Shown here: one piece after another, positions 1 through 12,549 of the stretch | Position numbering within the stretch: position 1 is the stretch's first letter | How the letters are laid out: each line of letters opens with the position of its first letter | Source of the DNA: Orthonyx spaldingii | Taxonomy: Eukaryota; Chordata; Aves; Passeriformes; Orthonychidae | Direction of reading: 5' to 3' | Length of the DNA stretch: 64,000 nucleotides | Assembly: GCA_013397795.1 (NCBI GenBank) | Contig: VZTJ01004038.1 | Location: forward strand, 1-64,000 | Notes under the pieces: model-generated | The model's input: only the letters and a program-made list of their open reading frames with translations | The model's database searches: none | Told to the model about the DNA's origin: nothing | Made by a program: the position numbers and the translations under genes

Positions 1-3000
1 TTTTAACCCTATGCTATCAATATTATTCAAGGGCTTTCCGTGATATTAGGGGTTTTTCATGTGAAAATGAAGATTTTTTCAAATGCTTAGTGTTTGATTA
101 GTCTGACTGTGCCACAGAAAAGACAAGACCCTTGTGCCCAAGTAGTCTGCCAGTACCCCCTGCTATGGGGACCCTTCACTGAGTAGTCTGCTAGATCAGA
201 GTGCAGTTCAACTGATTTGTTCAGGGTTACATGCTGAAAGAAAGACCTCCTCCTGAGTCTCCACACCTTTACCCACTGCCATTGACTGCTAGTGCTCTTG
301 AAGAACGCACATTAACAGTTTGTGGATAACACTATTAATTAAAAAAATGATGAGAAGTTAAGGTTTTAGGATTGCTGGTGATAGTATCTGACTGCAAAAA
401 TGTATTCAAAGCAATATACAAACTCTAATCCCCAATGAGTGCTAGCTCAAGATAATCATTCAGCATGCATAGAGTATACTTCTTACCACATAGGTGTCCA
501 TATGGGGGAGAAGAGATGTTCAGCCTGCCAACTGATCCCAGAAGTTATGATGGAGTCTTCTCCCCATTCTTAACTCTTCTTTACGTTTATGCAAAGCCTG
601 AGTGACATTAGTCACATCCTTACTCAGTGAGGTGTGGTTTTGCCCTGGAGGTGGGTAACATCAGTGTAGTATCTGAGATAACCTTGGGATGGGGATATGT
701 GTCAATCCAAGGGGGTGATTTTGCCATGGTTGCTGATTCAACAGCAGGACATCTTCCTTTATCTCTCTTGCCTTCCAGCTTCTATGTGGCTTATCAACTA
801 AAATGTACCACCAAGTACTGTTCTCTGCAAGGATTTCAATAGAGCCTGGTTGCAGTGTCTCCACTCCACTCCACTCCACTCCCCATTTAGTCCCCCCTAG
901 ATCGTACTGTGTGTGGAAAGTTGGGTGTGCTGACTCTGTTCCATCCAGGGAGTAGCAACCATACTTCCCCCTATATTTTCCATTCTGTTATCTTTAATTT
1001 TACCTCCAGTCTTTTCTCCACAATCTCATTTTTGGCAACTGAACCCTCTCAGAGTCAAAATTGTAGTTAATAGTTTTGCATCCAAAAAGGGAAGAGACAC
1101 TTGTTAGGTGTGTTGAAAATGTAGCATTCTGTCATTAGCAATGGTGACATCATTAATGCCTTTCCCTGCTCTTAGATGATTTTGCCACTGCTTCAGACAT
1201 GACTCTGATAGTTTGATTTGAGCTATTAGCTCTTTGTTCAAGACCTCAGTTCTCCACTTCTTAGTCATGGGTGTTCCTTGCTCTGAAACTTTTGTTGTGA
1301 TTCATACATAATGATGGGTGTACTGAAGAATCTTTTCAATCATTTCTTCCAAAATGAACACTTTGGTCCACAACCGGGTAAGGCAGAAGAATTTAATCAC
1401 ACATTTCCAGATCAGAAATGAACAGCAGCTGCCAGGAATTGAGCAATGTCACTACCCATACAATGCATCAGACTGATTACTCCACTTATCTACCCCTACT
1501 AGATTCCTTTGATTAGTCCAGAAATCTCCACACCCTGACTCAAAAGAGTATTGTTCTTTAAGATGGTATTCTGCACCATATTGTACTGGTAGGATAACTG
1601 AAAACCTTAACATTCCTAGGAAGAAAATAACAAAAAAATTTCTTGTTCAAAAAACAGAGGTATGGGTAAGGAAGCCCTGAATGGATATTTTATTAAAAGC
1701 ATCAATTCAGTTCACAAATATATTTGCTGTTCTCAGAATAAAATTTCCTGTATTCCAGTATGATGTAAAATGGAGTTGCAAGCTTAGTTTGGATTTTCAG
1801 CTGAAGAATCTTTTTATTTTTCCTATTAAAACATTTAAATTCCAACAGTCAAACTAAATGTCAGAGGCCATTTCACATGTTTATAGAAAACAGTAAGTCA
1901 GAGTTATACCACCAAAATAGGGGAAGGATACTTTAAGAAAAGTGCATGTGAAATTTAAACAGCCAAAAAAGTGTCAAGAAAACAGCTGACAAACAGGAAA
2001 TAGATGCTTAGAATAAAAGCTTCAGGTATATTTCTTGCAAAACTTAATTGCTATTTAAAGTTTACTGATATTTAACCTCTGGAAAAGATTCTGTTTCTTA
2101 TTACACAAATTAGAGTAGGGGCTGAGAATTTATTTAAAAAGGCAACAATTCCTGAAGAATTTATGTTTATACTTGTAAAGAAATTTAAAAATACAGAATA
2201 AACTGCAGGACAAAGTTAGATGTGTAATTTGAATAAATAGGTTGTTTCCCAAGTTTTGTCATGGAAAATAAAACTTAGCTTCCTGAAAAAAAAAATCACA
2301 TGAAATAATATTGTTAGACTATATGAAGGCAACAGGTGACTGGTTTTCTCCTACTTAGATAGGAATGGATACTGAGAAATTATGTGGACTTTGTAACAGA
2401 TCAGGATACCAAATTCCAGATATAAATGGGACACCAAGAAATACCAGAACAGGTTCATCAATATGATTGTGGTTTCTCAACAATGCCTGAGAATTTGGCC
2501 TTCCAGTCTTCTATTGACTGTAATTAGATAAACAAAAGCACATTGGGATCACAGTAGAAGATTTGTGAATGTGATTGAGGAACAAAGAATAAGATGTGAT
2601 TCCTGTGAGATGAATTATATTATACTGATGAAGTGTTTGCTAATTGAAACCAGTGAGAGGCCAGAAGTCACTCCAAGAACAAGGGGCAAATTCCAGAGAA
2701 GAAATTTTGCAGATGAATCTACAAAGGACTAGGCTGGAATTTTCAAAACTAGAAGTCCCAAATGAGATTTCTAGATATTGAATATTTTTCAAACAAGGAG
2801 TCTGATTTTTAAAATTGTTTGCTATTGTATGACTCACACTAATTCCTGTGAGTCAAGCACTTGTAAGAAGATGCCAGTATCCTGGGTTGGGGACCTCAGA
2901 TGTATTAACTCCTAAGCATTCTTTCTGAATGCTGTCATTCACATGAATAACAGAATTTCTGTTGCAGACAAACTATATATGTTTTCATGATAGACACCAG

Positions 3001-3585
3001 CATAATTAAAACAATCTCCAGAAACGTTAACTATCTTTATATCATTTTTTTAAAATTGTACATCGTTCTTAAGGATGCTCAATTTTAAAATCTTTTTCTC
3101 TGTTGAAGATGTTGTCTTACCGGATTTGTTTCAATTTTACTGCAAATTACATAGGTTTGCTTTAAACTGGTGATTCTCACTGTATCTCTGGTTTGAAAGA
3201 TGGATCAAATACTGCTGTCACTGTGTTGAACTACCTGGGAAGTAACTGGCATCCAAGGCCAATGTGACTTCAGTGGGATTATTCTGGCTTACTCTGTAAA
3301 CATATCAAGGGTCTGTTTAAAAGAACAGAAAACTACAGAAGATACCAATATGCTTAGCTGATCAAACCCTGAAAAGAGCTGAGAGACTTTAGCTTGAATT
3401 ACTAAGGACTTAAAGGGATTTTGCCTAATGTAGAAGCATGGTACAGGAGAACTGTTCTCACTCTGCATTGCTACTCTACATTTTGTTTGTTTTAATTCCA
3501 AAGGATTAATTAATAGAAGCTATTTGATAGGCTCTGCTAATTTTTTGCTTTTTGAAAAGGTTTTTCTTTTCCTTTATCCCAACAG
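1..3585 (+). other. ADCY1 intron (partial)
   Basis: I see no exon in this stretch. The open frames here are short and show no cyclase residues. A (CCACT)4 tract lies at 861-880. The preceding ADCY1 exon, which would end in the sixth transmembrane helix and a WAAQ-like sequence, was looked for and not found. Confidence 0.8.
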
Positions 3586-6500
3586 GCAGAAGAAGAGAGA
3601 GATGATATGGAAAGAGTAAAGCTGGATAATAAAAGAATTCTTTTCAACCTGTTGCCAGCCCATGTTGCACAGCACTTTCTTATGTCCAATCCAAGAAATA
3701 TGGTAAACCAATATAAAATTTAAATATGTGCTGTATGGATGTGTCCCTGTATTTCTTGGACCACCTTTCACCTGTATGTTTTCAAGAAAGGCTTGGAAAA
3801 AACTTTGCTCATGTAAAAATAGTAGCTTTGTAAAAATTTGTGTTCAAGAATTAGTTTGAGATTATTTCTCCTGCTGTATGGTCCTCCTTCTCTGAAGAAT
3901 TTTAATAAAATTCAGGATAAGGGAAGGTTGTCATTCAACATTAATGTAACCAAGTACCTGCATGTAAATCACTTTTTTTTTCATTTTCCAATCAATGTAG
4001 GATATTGGAATTTGTCACAGTAGTGCATGAGCTCAGTTTGGTTCCAAATGGTGAAGTCTATGAACTGCCGGACACTGGTGTTTTAACCACTCTAGTTCTG
4101 GAAAGTATGCTACCATTACCAAAACCATCTATTTAAAGTTAGAGAATTGTACATACTGAAGGAAGACACAGATTAGCATAAAAGGCTGCAGTGACTAAAT
4201 AAACTGGTTCAGGAAGGCCTTATGAGACTCCTTCGTGTCATCTGAAAACCTTTAGTACTGGACTAGCTGTAATGTCCGAGATACTGCTCTGGAGAGTTTG
4301 GATCAAAGTATTTGAACCACAGAAGAATGATTTTGCTTTCTTTGAGCCTTCCAAATTTTTAGGCAGAAACCTTACCATACAGAACACCAGTATATTATAT
4401 AAAACTCCACAATACATGGAAAGACTTGAAGGAGTGAGGCCGGTTTTGTGCTGTAGGATAAAATTGCTCCATCCCCTCTTTTCTTATAAAACAAAATTGA
4501 GAAAATTTAATTATTTTTCTCATACAATAGAAGTTCTATTACTGTTAAGACCTTCTCCAAATTTTTGCTCACTGCTTCCATGTCTAAACAGGAAAGAAAC
4601 CTAAGTTGTTTTAATGGGTTTAATACCTTAGGTGATAATCTTCTATTGTGGTCTTGAGTGAAGACAGCTTTCAATACTATTTTAAGAAGTCTGGTTTTCT
4701 CTCTCAAAACACTGATGACCTTTGTCCTAGTCATTTCTTAGCAGCAGAATAAGTATTGTAATAATGATGTTTAGTTTAGAGTAATCTTTTAAAATAAAAT
4801 TTATATCTGCTTTTGAACTACAGGACCTTTATTACCAGTCATATTCACAAGTGGGAGTGATGTTTGCTTCCATCCCAAATTTCAATGATTTCTACATCGA
4901 ATTGGATGGCAATAATATGGGAGTGGAGTGTTTACGCCTGTTAAATGAAATTATTGCTGATTTTGATGAGGTAAGGTCTAAACATTGTCTTTTGACTATA
5001 TCAGTTCTACCAAATAATTATCAACGAGTTTATCTGTAGTAAATCAATGTATCTTGAACTGTTTACTAAAACAGTACTGTAAACTTCCTATTTAATCATA
5101 GTTGGTGTCCACTGAACTTCTCCAAAGTGCCAATTTGTACTTTTAGGCACATGTCTCTGACCTAAAATTTCTCTAATATAGGAAGAGTATCAAAATGGAA
5201 GTTAATGACAGTTTTTTCAATGACCTCAAAGTGGGCAAGCCTCAACTTAACAAATATAATATGGTTTCATGAACTTGCACATATTGTCTGATAACTGTGG
5301 TTGCTTGTCTAAAATATTATGTAATATTTAACAGTTTTATGTTTTAAACAAAGCTTATGGACAAAGAATATTATAAGGACATAGAAAAGATCAAGACAAT
5401 TGGAAGTACATATATGGCAGCTGTGGGACTCGTACCTACTTCAGGAACTAAGGTAAGAAGATTTTACACAACAGTCTTATGTGAAGGAACCATTTTTCTT
5501 CCATTTCCAGAGGAACATCAGAAACACAACTAATTCTGTGTGATTATCGATAACTTGTATGACTGCTTTACAACATTTTGAATCTGAAATTCAAAGAAAG
5601 CTGTAGACTGAAAAGGAAGACTACCACACTTGCTTATGTGGCTTCACTTGTGATTTCATTATCTGCAGCTTTGGATTCCCTGCAAATTGCTGTATAAACG
5701 CCTCTAAATCAGAGTGGTAGTGTTTTAAACCTGGTATCTTAGGTGGCCTTGTAAGATGCAGGGAATGGGAGACTCAAGGTGTAATGAATTGCTGCAAAAC
5801 TAGCAGAAGAATATTAAAATGCAATTTTAACATATATTTTTTAATATTGAAATTTGGATGTAATCTGCAACTAAAAGAAACATCCTCTCCCAACCCCCAT
5901 CATGGACAGGAACTTTATTCTATGTACAGTGCTGCACTTTACTCTGGTCCCTTCAAATCAGCTCTTTGTTTCTACAGTTATCATTCTATTTACTGCTGTA
6001 ATTACTCAGCAATAAAAAAAGTCAAAGTCATTTCAAACCCACTATCTCTGGGGCACATTTCTTCTGTATCCTCATTACTACCCCTGAATGTTATTCTTAC
6101 CTTAAGTTATTGTCTTGGAACAGAGATTTCCTAGATTTCCAAGCAGCATCTGGAAAGTCAGAAAACCCTGTTGGCATTATATTAAATATATTGTATACAG
6201 AGTTAGTAATTACATTAATAAAACTAAATCATGAAAATGTTATAAAATTAATAATATAAGAAAACAATGAAAATTAAAGCAATCCATTCACCTCATCTGC
6301 CCAGAGTTTCCAGACACCTCTCCCTTGTTCTAATATGCATGTACATATGTTGTAGACATAAGTTGCATACATTTTTGTATATGGTTTAGCATTGCAAAAT
6401 AACACAAAATTAGAAGGCAGGAGCAAAAAAGGCCAGAAGATGCCCTGTGAACTTTTTAGCAACAATTATCCCTGCTAAGTAAATAAAAAACAAGACCACA

Positions 6501-9500
6501 TTGAAATCAACTATTAGAATCATGTTGGAGTATATCACATATAACTGACTTTCTGGTCTGCAAAGTATTTCCAGCTGATGCCTTCCTTTGTACCATTCCT
6601 AGAAATCTGTACACTACCAAAAAAAAAGATATTTTAAAAAGTCTGTTTATCCTGAAATGTTTGACTTATGGGTTCTGAGACAAGTAAAAAACATTTATCC
6701 TTTGAATTTTTTCAGTTTGTGATCTGAGGAAAACAGGCATATTTTTGTGTCTGCTATAAGTGCTCTTTGAACTATAATCCTCAAAACAAGTGTGTTATTG
6801 GGCAACTTTGGCAGCATATGTTCCAAAACCTAAACATGTTTGTCTCTTGTATTTTATAGTTATTGAGTGAAGGGTCAGCTGAGTTAGTTCAGTACTGAAG
6901 ATACTGCTCTGAGCTTATGATAGTAATGCATTTTAAATCACTGTAGAAGATCTTCTACAGTACTCTGTCTTCCTTTTAAATCCTGGGGAAAATTTTGATC
7001 TTTTCTGCGCATGTAGAATTTATTTAAAATTCTGTACTCCAGAAAAAAGGTCTTGTATGAAACAGACAATTATTTTTACTTTATCTTAGGGTTTCAGCTC
7101 TTCTGTGATCTCTCCCTACTGTTGATGTGATGCAAATGAATAGAAATTACTCACATTCTCTTACCAGTTTCTCAGTAGTTCTTCAGCATACACCTGTATA
7201 TTAGAAGTCTGATAATCCTGGCTGGCCTGTCATGCACAGACAATCACTGCCAGCTTCACACAGGCCCTGGGCTGTCCTATGGAGTCATATGTGTCCATGG
7301 GGAGCCGTAAAACACTCAAGTGCTTCTGGCCTGCCCTCTGCCAGGAGTATCCCAGCTTCAACAGAGAATCTGGCAGTCTCTGATTGTGAATCACTAATTT
7401 CATACTAGGATTTGGACATGAATAGAAAGCAGTGGATGGGTTAATTGTGGTCTTAACTGAGGTTATTTATACACTTAAGAGCCCAGTACCCTGATGAAGT
7501 TAAATATTTAAATCCCATATTTTACTGGACTCTTGTTTCTGCACCTTGACTGCAGCAGGTGACTACAGTAAATGTGCTATGCCTCTATCACAGTGACTTT
7601 GCTGTGATGCTCTCGTCAGTCTTTCCAGTAACTACTCTGATGTTTAAATAAATAATTGGTTGCCAGTTACATCAGCAGGGCAGCACACAAACCAAGTTCT
7701 TTGTAGAACTTTTGCACAATATAAATTCATTGTGTCTGTATTTCACCAGGATCCTGACTTCACCAGGATCCTAACTTTGTGGTGTTCTTCAGTGCAGGTT
7801 CAAAAGAGTTTACCATAATCCCTGAAGAACATTGCAGGTAAACAAAGCATTCATCAGACAGCAAAGAAATGGAAGATAAGAAACATAAAGAAGATTAGAA
7901 AACAAACTAAACTATGCACTACTCCCTCCCTGCTCCAGACATTGAATATTTTTTCCTTCTCTGTTGGAAATATATCCATCAGCTTTTTAAGCTTAATTCT
8001 TGTTCTTCCTTTGTTTTGGTGATTTTGGAAAAGAGTAGAGCTATCTAGTTCACATTACAAGAAGCAAAATGCCAGACATCCAGGCAGGTAAATAAAAATA
8101 TCCTTCTCAAAAGATGGGACTGGCACAAGGATGACTTTCATAATTTTTTGTAAATTTCCTAGCTAAATGAAGCAGCCCTTTCAAACTGAGGTGAATAAAG
8201 CAAATAGCAACCTGTTTCTCGAGTTTTTCAGCCACTGTTAAACCCTGTATTTATAAGATCTCACTATCATGGCAAAAACTTAGCAAGCTTTTATCTCATG
8301 CCAGCTTCCACAGTCCTGTTGCCCAACACCCTGCTGAAGCTGCCACTGACCCTGCATTTCTTTCACCATATCCTACCTTTAGCCCACTTTCACTTTGCAA
8401 AATTGTTCAAAAATTCATATTTCTTATTCAAATAAGAGCAGAACATAACAGCGGTCATACTGATTTGAGTCAAAGATTTATACTATTAACCTGTCTTTAA
8501 CTGTCTTTAACCAAAGTTAGATCCTGGGGAGACGGCATGAGTTACAGAACAAATATGCAAATCTCTCTTTTCCACTTTCTAATAATATGCTGCTTACATT
8601 TTTACTACTTTGTAGCAAATATTTCTTTCATGATCTTGAGAATTATGTTAGAATCTTGCTAAGTTTTGGAATCCACGATATTCTCTGAAAATTAGTTGCA
8701 CAGTTAGACTGAAGTTGTAAAAATTATTTTCTTATGTTTGGTGTTTTATTTACAAGTTAATACTTCAGCATTTCATTTGATCTCTTTTGGGTTTTTTTGC
8801 TTTAGTTCATTTAGATACATTTGATAACAACTCCCTTCAACTTGCCTGGAAAGGAAGAACATAGGGTATTCTGCATCTCACAGGACTAAACCTAACAGGA
8901 ATTTTGTCAATGGGAACAGCATGTACCCCATGGGAGCTGGGAGCTAGCTAAAGCCCCAAAGAGAGAACAGGGCAGAAACTATAGTTACTAATAATAACCA
9001 GGCAAAGCAGTTTTGTAAGAAAGCAGGTTATATTCCCTGCCACATTCAAAACAAACATCTGCAGTTCTCTAGCAACAGAACCACTTTACCACGGGAACTT
9101 TGCTTTCCATTCTTCCCAGAAATCAAAAAGAGAGACAGAAGAAAAAAATAACAGAAAAAAAGAATGCATGTGCTGTAGCTACCATCAAAAGTTTCCTTTC
9201 ACAAACAGAAAAATTGGTTAGATTCTTTTCCTAAGCCATTTATTTGAGCTTCTCATTATTTTTCACTTTAGTATTTTACCTGTATCTCAGTACCATACAA
9301 ATCTAATGAGCAACACTATTTTGTTTCTAGGCTAAAAAATCAATTTATTCCCATCTGAGTACACTGGCAGATTTTGCAATAGAGATGTTTGATGTTCTTG
9401 ATGAAATCAACTATCAGTCTTACAATGACTTTGTCCTACGAGTTGGTAAGTCACGTTTCTACAGTTATCACACAAGCAGAAGATTGTTTTTTGTTGACTT

Positions 9501-12500
9501 TTCCTGTGCTGTCAGCAAAGGATTACCTGTCCTGCACTCGTGATTAAAACTGAAAATTCTCCATTAGTGAGACAGTCACATCCAGGTAGAAGGTCAGAAG
9601 TCTGGATGGTGTGCATTAGTATTAAGGAATTGTAATTGCCTCCAATTCCAATGTGTTTACTTAATCTGTGCACCCCTAAAAGGAAACTGCATCATTAATT
9701 TTATACAATATTATGAGTGTACTCAGTCTTGTGGCTTACACTGCTTTGCATTGCTAAGCTGCTGAAAACTGGGTCTTACTGTATTAACTATTACGTTAAG
9801 TTGCATCTGTAAAAGCTTTGTTGGCATTAAAAGTGCCATAGGAGCTTTTCTTCCACAGATGCCAAATCACCTTAACCAGTCCTGTTTTGCACAACACAAC
9901 CATGCAATCCTTTACATGGAATTACATCTTACCACTCAGAGTCCTTTCTCTCAGCTTTCTTAGAGATCAAGTTCCCTGCTTCCCTTTCTTCATATATCCT
10001 GCTCCTCTCTAGTGGTACTTCCATTGCTGTTCTCAATTTTTTGCATACTCTAACAATGATAGTTTTCTCCAGCTTCTTTCTCTATATATTTTCATGGCTG
10101 AATTGTGAGAATGAGCTGGACAAGGGGGAAAGTGAGGTTGCTAGCAGTGGAAGATTGAGAAAGACCAAAGACACCAAAGGCAGCAATAGGAGAGTTATAC
10201 ATCTTTGACCTTCTGTACATCTTAATAATTATAAACCTCAAATTCTCTTTGAACTCTGTTATAACTGGTTTTTCCAGGTTCACAAGGGATTAAATTCCTA
10301 ACCCTCATTCTTCTGCATAATTTGTCTAGGAAAGCTCTTGCACAGAATCTCATATAGGGTTTAGTATCTGCAGCTCTTCAGGGCACTCAGAAAGAACATT
10401 TCTTTTATCTTCCAAACAAGGTGTTGAAATTAGTCAGAAATGTAGAATTGAGCTCTGCAGTTTCAAAAAAATTATGCTCGAGCCATTTTCACATACTCTT
10501 GTCTTCTTCCAGTGTCTCCATGATCTGAGTTGTCTAGTACTGACAACCAACCTTACACACTTCTCTTACCCCAATCCTTGTGTATTCCAGACCATTATTT
10601 CTGTACCACTTGGAAAACCTCCATTAAAAGGTTTCATATGTGCAACTGCAGTGGAAGTTGTAGGAAACAATTAAAGATTTTTAACAGTTTGTCCCATTTC
10701 AGCTAAACTCTGCACTACCATCGCTTTTATTCTTTTATTTAAACAAACAAAATCCACAGAATAATCAAAATTTTTTTTGTTATTATATTGCATTTCCAAT
10801 AAGATAGCTCGAGGAATGTCTTTGTTGTGTTTCTAAGCCTTTTACAAATGCAGAAGTCCACTTGGCATCAATTTAATCATAGAATATGCTGAGGGATCAT
10901 AGAATATGTAAGGGACCCATCAGGATCATCAAGCCCAACTGCTGGCTCTGCACAGGGCACCCCAAGAGTCACACAACATGCCTGAGAGCATTGTCCAAAT
11001 GCTTCTTGAATTCTGTCAGGCTCGTTGTTGTTACCATATCCCTGGAGAGCCTATTCCAGTGCTCAGTTACCCTTTGGGTGAAAAACCTTTTCCTGACATC
11101 TAACCTAAACCTCCCCTGACTTGGCATTGCGATGTTAACATATATTATCCTATTACCAAAAAAAATTCTAAGACACTTGTGTCAAATCTGTTTTGCAGGA
11201 TTCATGTTTCCCTTGGATAATATGTCGTAGTGTTTGAAACCAAACCCATTGTTTAATTTTAGGTATTAATATTGGGCCAGTAGTGGCGGGAGTCATTGGA
11301 GCCAGACGACCACAGTATGATATCTGGGGGAACACTGTGAATGTTGCCAGCCGGATGGATAGTACTGGTGTGCAGGGAAAGATTCAGGTGAGTGCATTCT
11401 AAGACAATTTTGCAAACTTTACATACCTCCTGTTTTATATGTGGTTACATTTTCAAGAACGGTTGGAAAATGCAGCCTCACTTTGTTCTTATGGAGAGGG
11501 TAACACTCTCCAGATGATGCACCATGAGCGATATAGGTTTTTTCTGTCTTATACACTTCACTCTTTAGAGACAATTAAATCCTCAAGTAAATAATTTCCC
11601 ATCAGAAGAAACAAAAGTCCTCTGCTTCATTGCACACAATTGGAGACAAGCCTGGGAATGCTGACACTGCCAGTCCTTGTGCTGTACAAATTTTGCCTAA
11701 ATAAAACCTACAAGAAAAGGATCTATGCCCATTTGCATCTTAATATATTTTATGTAGCTCTAAAACTAGCTTGGATACTTTGGATTGGAGAGGCGACACA
11801 GACATTGCTGTTCTGTTAGGGCTTTACTAGAACCTATGGTGTTCCTCTCAAAAGCTCAATGAACACTTGCAGTCATTTATCCAAAATACCTGTTCTCCAG
11901 GGATTGAAAGATCTTCTGCAACAAATTAACACCATTGGAATTATCCATCTTACAATTTGGTTATATATTTCTGTTGGATAGAGCTTAATCTGTCTGTGTA
12001 TTTATTTAACTCAAGACCAGAAATTCTGCTTCTCAGATTCCAGTTTGACCAGTGATCTTTACTTCCTAAAAAAAACTCTAAGTGAGCCTGAGAGCAGCTG
12101 TAGGTGTTAATCCATTCTGCTTATGCATATTTCATGACAGAGAAGTAAAATGGAGAGGGATGGGCAATTACATGAACAGAAGAAATAATGGGTTTTTTTT
12201 CTGTCTTCAGGTGACAGAAGAAGTTCAGCGGATATTAAAAAGGTGCAGTTATGAATTCGTGTGCAGGGGTAAAGTCAGTGTGAAGGGAAAAGGTGAAATG
12301 TTGACCTATTTCCTGGAAGGAAAGGCTGATGGCAATAATTCCCAAACACGATCTTTAAACTTAGAGCGGAAAATGTACCCTTATGGGAGAGCAAATATTC
12401 AAACAAAACTGGGCACCAGCTGTCCATCGGTGTCCTCAGTTGCTAGCTTTACTGTAAAACCTGGGCTTGGAGCGGGTCAAGCATCTGCCACTCACTCAAA

Positions 12501-12549
12501 CCAAACACTGCATTATCTTCCTTCTGTGCCAGCTGTGAAGGAGTCATAG
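1..12549 (+). CDS. ADCY1: Adenylyl cyclase type 1, C-terminal part (spliced, 5' end outside window)
   Basis: Membrane adenylyl cyclase that converts ATP to cAMP and is stimulated by Ca2+/calmodulin, mainly in neurons. Six exons joined in phase (3586-3702, 4824-4970, 5354-5452, 9331-9445, 11263-11387, 12211-12549) encode the last 313 residues: the end of the linker after the second membrane bundle, the full C2a catalytic domain and a variable tail. Visible C2 hallmarks are the FNLLPAHVA start, FASIPNFNDFY, KTIGSTYMAA (adenine-contacting Lys), QYDIWGNTVNVASRMD (adenine-contacting Asp, then the transition-state Asn and Arg spaced N-x3-R) and SVKGKGEM (phosphate-contacting Lys). All known C2 catalytic residues are present. 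The near identity to mammalian ADCY1, and not to ADCY8 or ADCY3, is judged from memory of the family. No upstream exon is seen in 1-3585. Confidence 0.96.
861..880. repeat. (CCACT)4 microsatellite
   Basis: Four perfect tandem copies of CCACT inside an ADCY1 intron. Confidence 0.9.
3586..3702 (+). CDS. ADCY1: ADCY1 exon: start of C2a domain
   Basis: 39 codons, phase 0 at both ends. It starts after the acceptor AACAG and ends before GTAAAC. It begins with the acidic AEEERDDMERVKLDN helix and runs through ILFNLLPAHVAQHFLMSNPRNM, the entry helix of the second cyclase domain. Confidence 0.95.
3703..4823 (+). other. ADCY1 intron
   Basis: A 1.1 kb intron with a GT start (GTAAAC) and an AG end. Nothing else was recognised. 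The 110-codon open frame at 4272-4604 has no family resemblance. Confidence 0.85.
4824..4970 (+). CDS. ADCY1: ADCY1 exon: C2a core
   Basis: 49 codons, phase 0 at both ends, between the acceptor CTACAG and the donor GTAAGG. It encodes DLYYQSYSQVGVMFASIPNF through LLNEIIADFDE. The FASIPNFNDFY stretch replaces the metal-binding Asp pair found in C1 domains, as expected for a C2 half. Confidence 0.95.
4971..5353 (+). other. ADCY1 intron
   Basis: A short 383-bp intron with GTAAGG at the 5' end and AAAG at the 3' end. Nothing else was recognised. Confidence 0.85.
5354..5452 (+). CDS. ADCY1: ADCY1 exon: adenine-binding Lys segment
   Basis: 33 codons, phase 0, between the acceptor AAACAAAG and the donor GTAAGA. 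It encodes LMDKEYYKDIEKIKTIGSTY followed by MAAVGLVPTSGTK. The Lys in KTIGSTYMAA corresponds to the C2 adenine-recognition Lys (Lys938 in type II numbering). Confidence 0.95.
6940..6961. repeat. Perfect 22-bp palindrome
   Basis: The 22 bp are identical to their own reverse complement, centred on AGATCT. The palindrome is intronic. Function is unknown and it may be chance. Confidence 0.8.
7742..7775. repeat. 17-bp tandem duplication (x2)
   Basis: TTCACCAGGATCCTGAC is followed directly by the same 17-mer with one G-to-A change. Confidence 0.85.
9331..9445 (+). CDS. ADCY1: ADCY1 exon: C2a middle segment
   Basis: 115 nt, entering in phase 0 and leaving in phase 1, between the acceptor TTGTTTCTAG and the donor GTAAGT. 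It encodes AKKSIYSHLSTLADFAIEMF, DVLDEINYQSYNDFVLRV and the first base of a Gly codon. Confidence 0.95.
9446..11262 (+). other. ADCY1 intron with CR1 fragment
   Basis: A 1.8 kb GT-AG intron carrying one antisense CR1 3' fragment about 140 bp upstream of the next exon. Nothing else was recognised. Confidence 0.85.
10876..11122 (-). mobile_element. CR1 LINE 3' fragment (about 245 bp, antisense to ADCY1)
   Basis: CR1 non-LTR retrotransposon, 5'-truncated. On the + strand it reads as the reverse complement of the CR1 3' end: two copies of ATCATAGAATATG (the CR1 terminal ATTCTATGAT-type repeat), then a diverged AGGGACCCATCAGGATCATC-AAGCCCAACT module, then CCCTTTGGGTGAAAAACCTT. The element therefore lies on the minus strand. 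It is diverged, has no intact open frame and is an old fossil. Confidence 0.88.
11263..11387 (+). CDS. ADCY1: ADCY1 exon: catalytic segment of C2a
   Basis: 125 nt completing the split Gly codon (42 codons with the previous base), after TTTTAG and before GTGAGT. It encodes GINIGPVVAGVIGARRPQYD then IWGNTVNVASRMDSTGVQGK and IQ. It carries the adenine-contacting Asp and the catalytic Asn and Arg (Asp1018, Asn1025, Arg1029 in type II numbering). Confidence 0.96.
11388..12210 (+). other. ADCY1 last intron
   Basis: An 823-bp GT-AG intron (GTGAGT to a T-rich tract and CTTCAG). Nothing else was recognised. Confidence 0.85.
12211..12549 (+). CDS. ADCY1: ADCY1 terminal coding exon
   Basis: 112 codons plus TAG, after the acceptor CTGTCTTCAG. 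It starts VTEEVQRILKRC and contains CRGKVSVKGKGEMLTYFLEG with the phosphate-contacting Lys. It ends in a variable Ser/Thr-rich tail finishing PSVPAVKES. The reading frame is also open upstream of the acceptor, but that part is intron. Confidence 0.95.
   Translation: MTEEVQRILKRCSYEFVCRGKVSVKGKGEMLTYFLEGKADGNNSQTRSLNLERKMYPYGRANIQTKLGTSCPSVSSVASFTVKPGLGAGQASATHSNQTLHYLPSVPAVKES

Larger units (their letters stand above)
5453..9330 (+). other. ADCY1 intron
   Basis: A 3.9 kb GT-AG intron. It holds a perfect 22-bp palindrome at 6940-6961 and a 17-bp imperfect tandem duplication at 7742-7775. No exon, RNA gene or identifiable transposon was recognised. Confidence 0.8.

Noticed and set aside
4272..4604. 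110-codon open frame in an ADCY1 intron
   Set aside because: It is intronic, has no cyclase similarity and contains no plausible splice-in.
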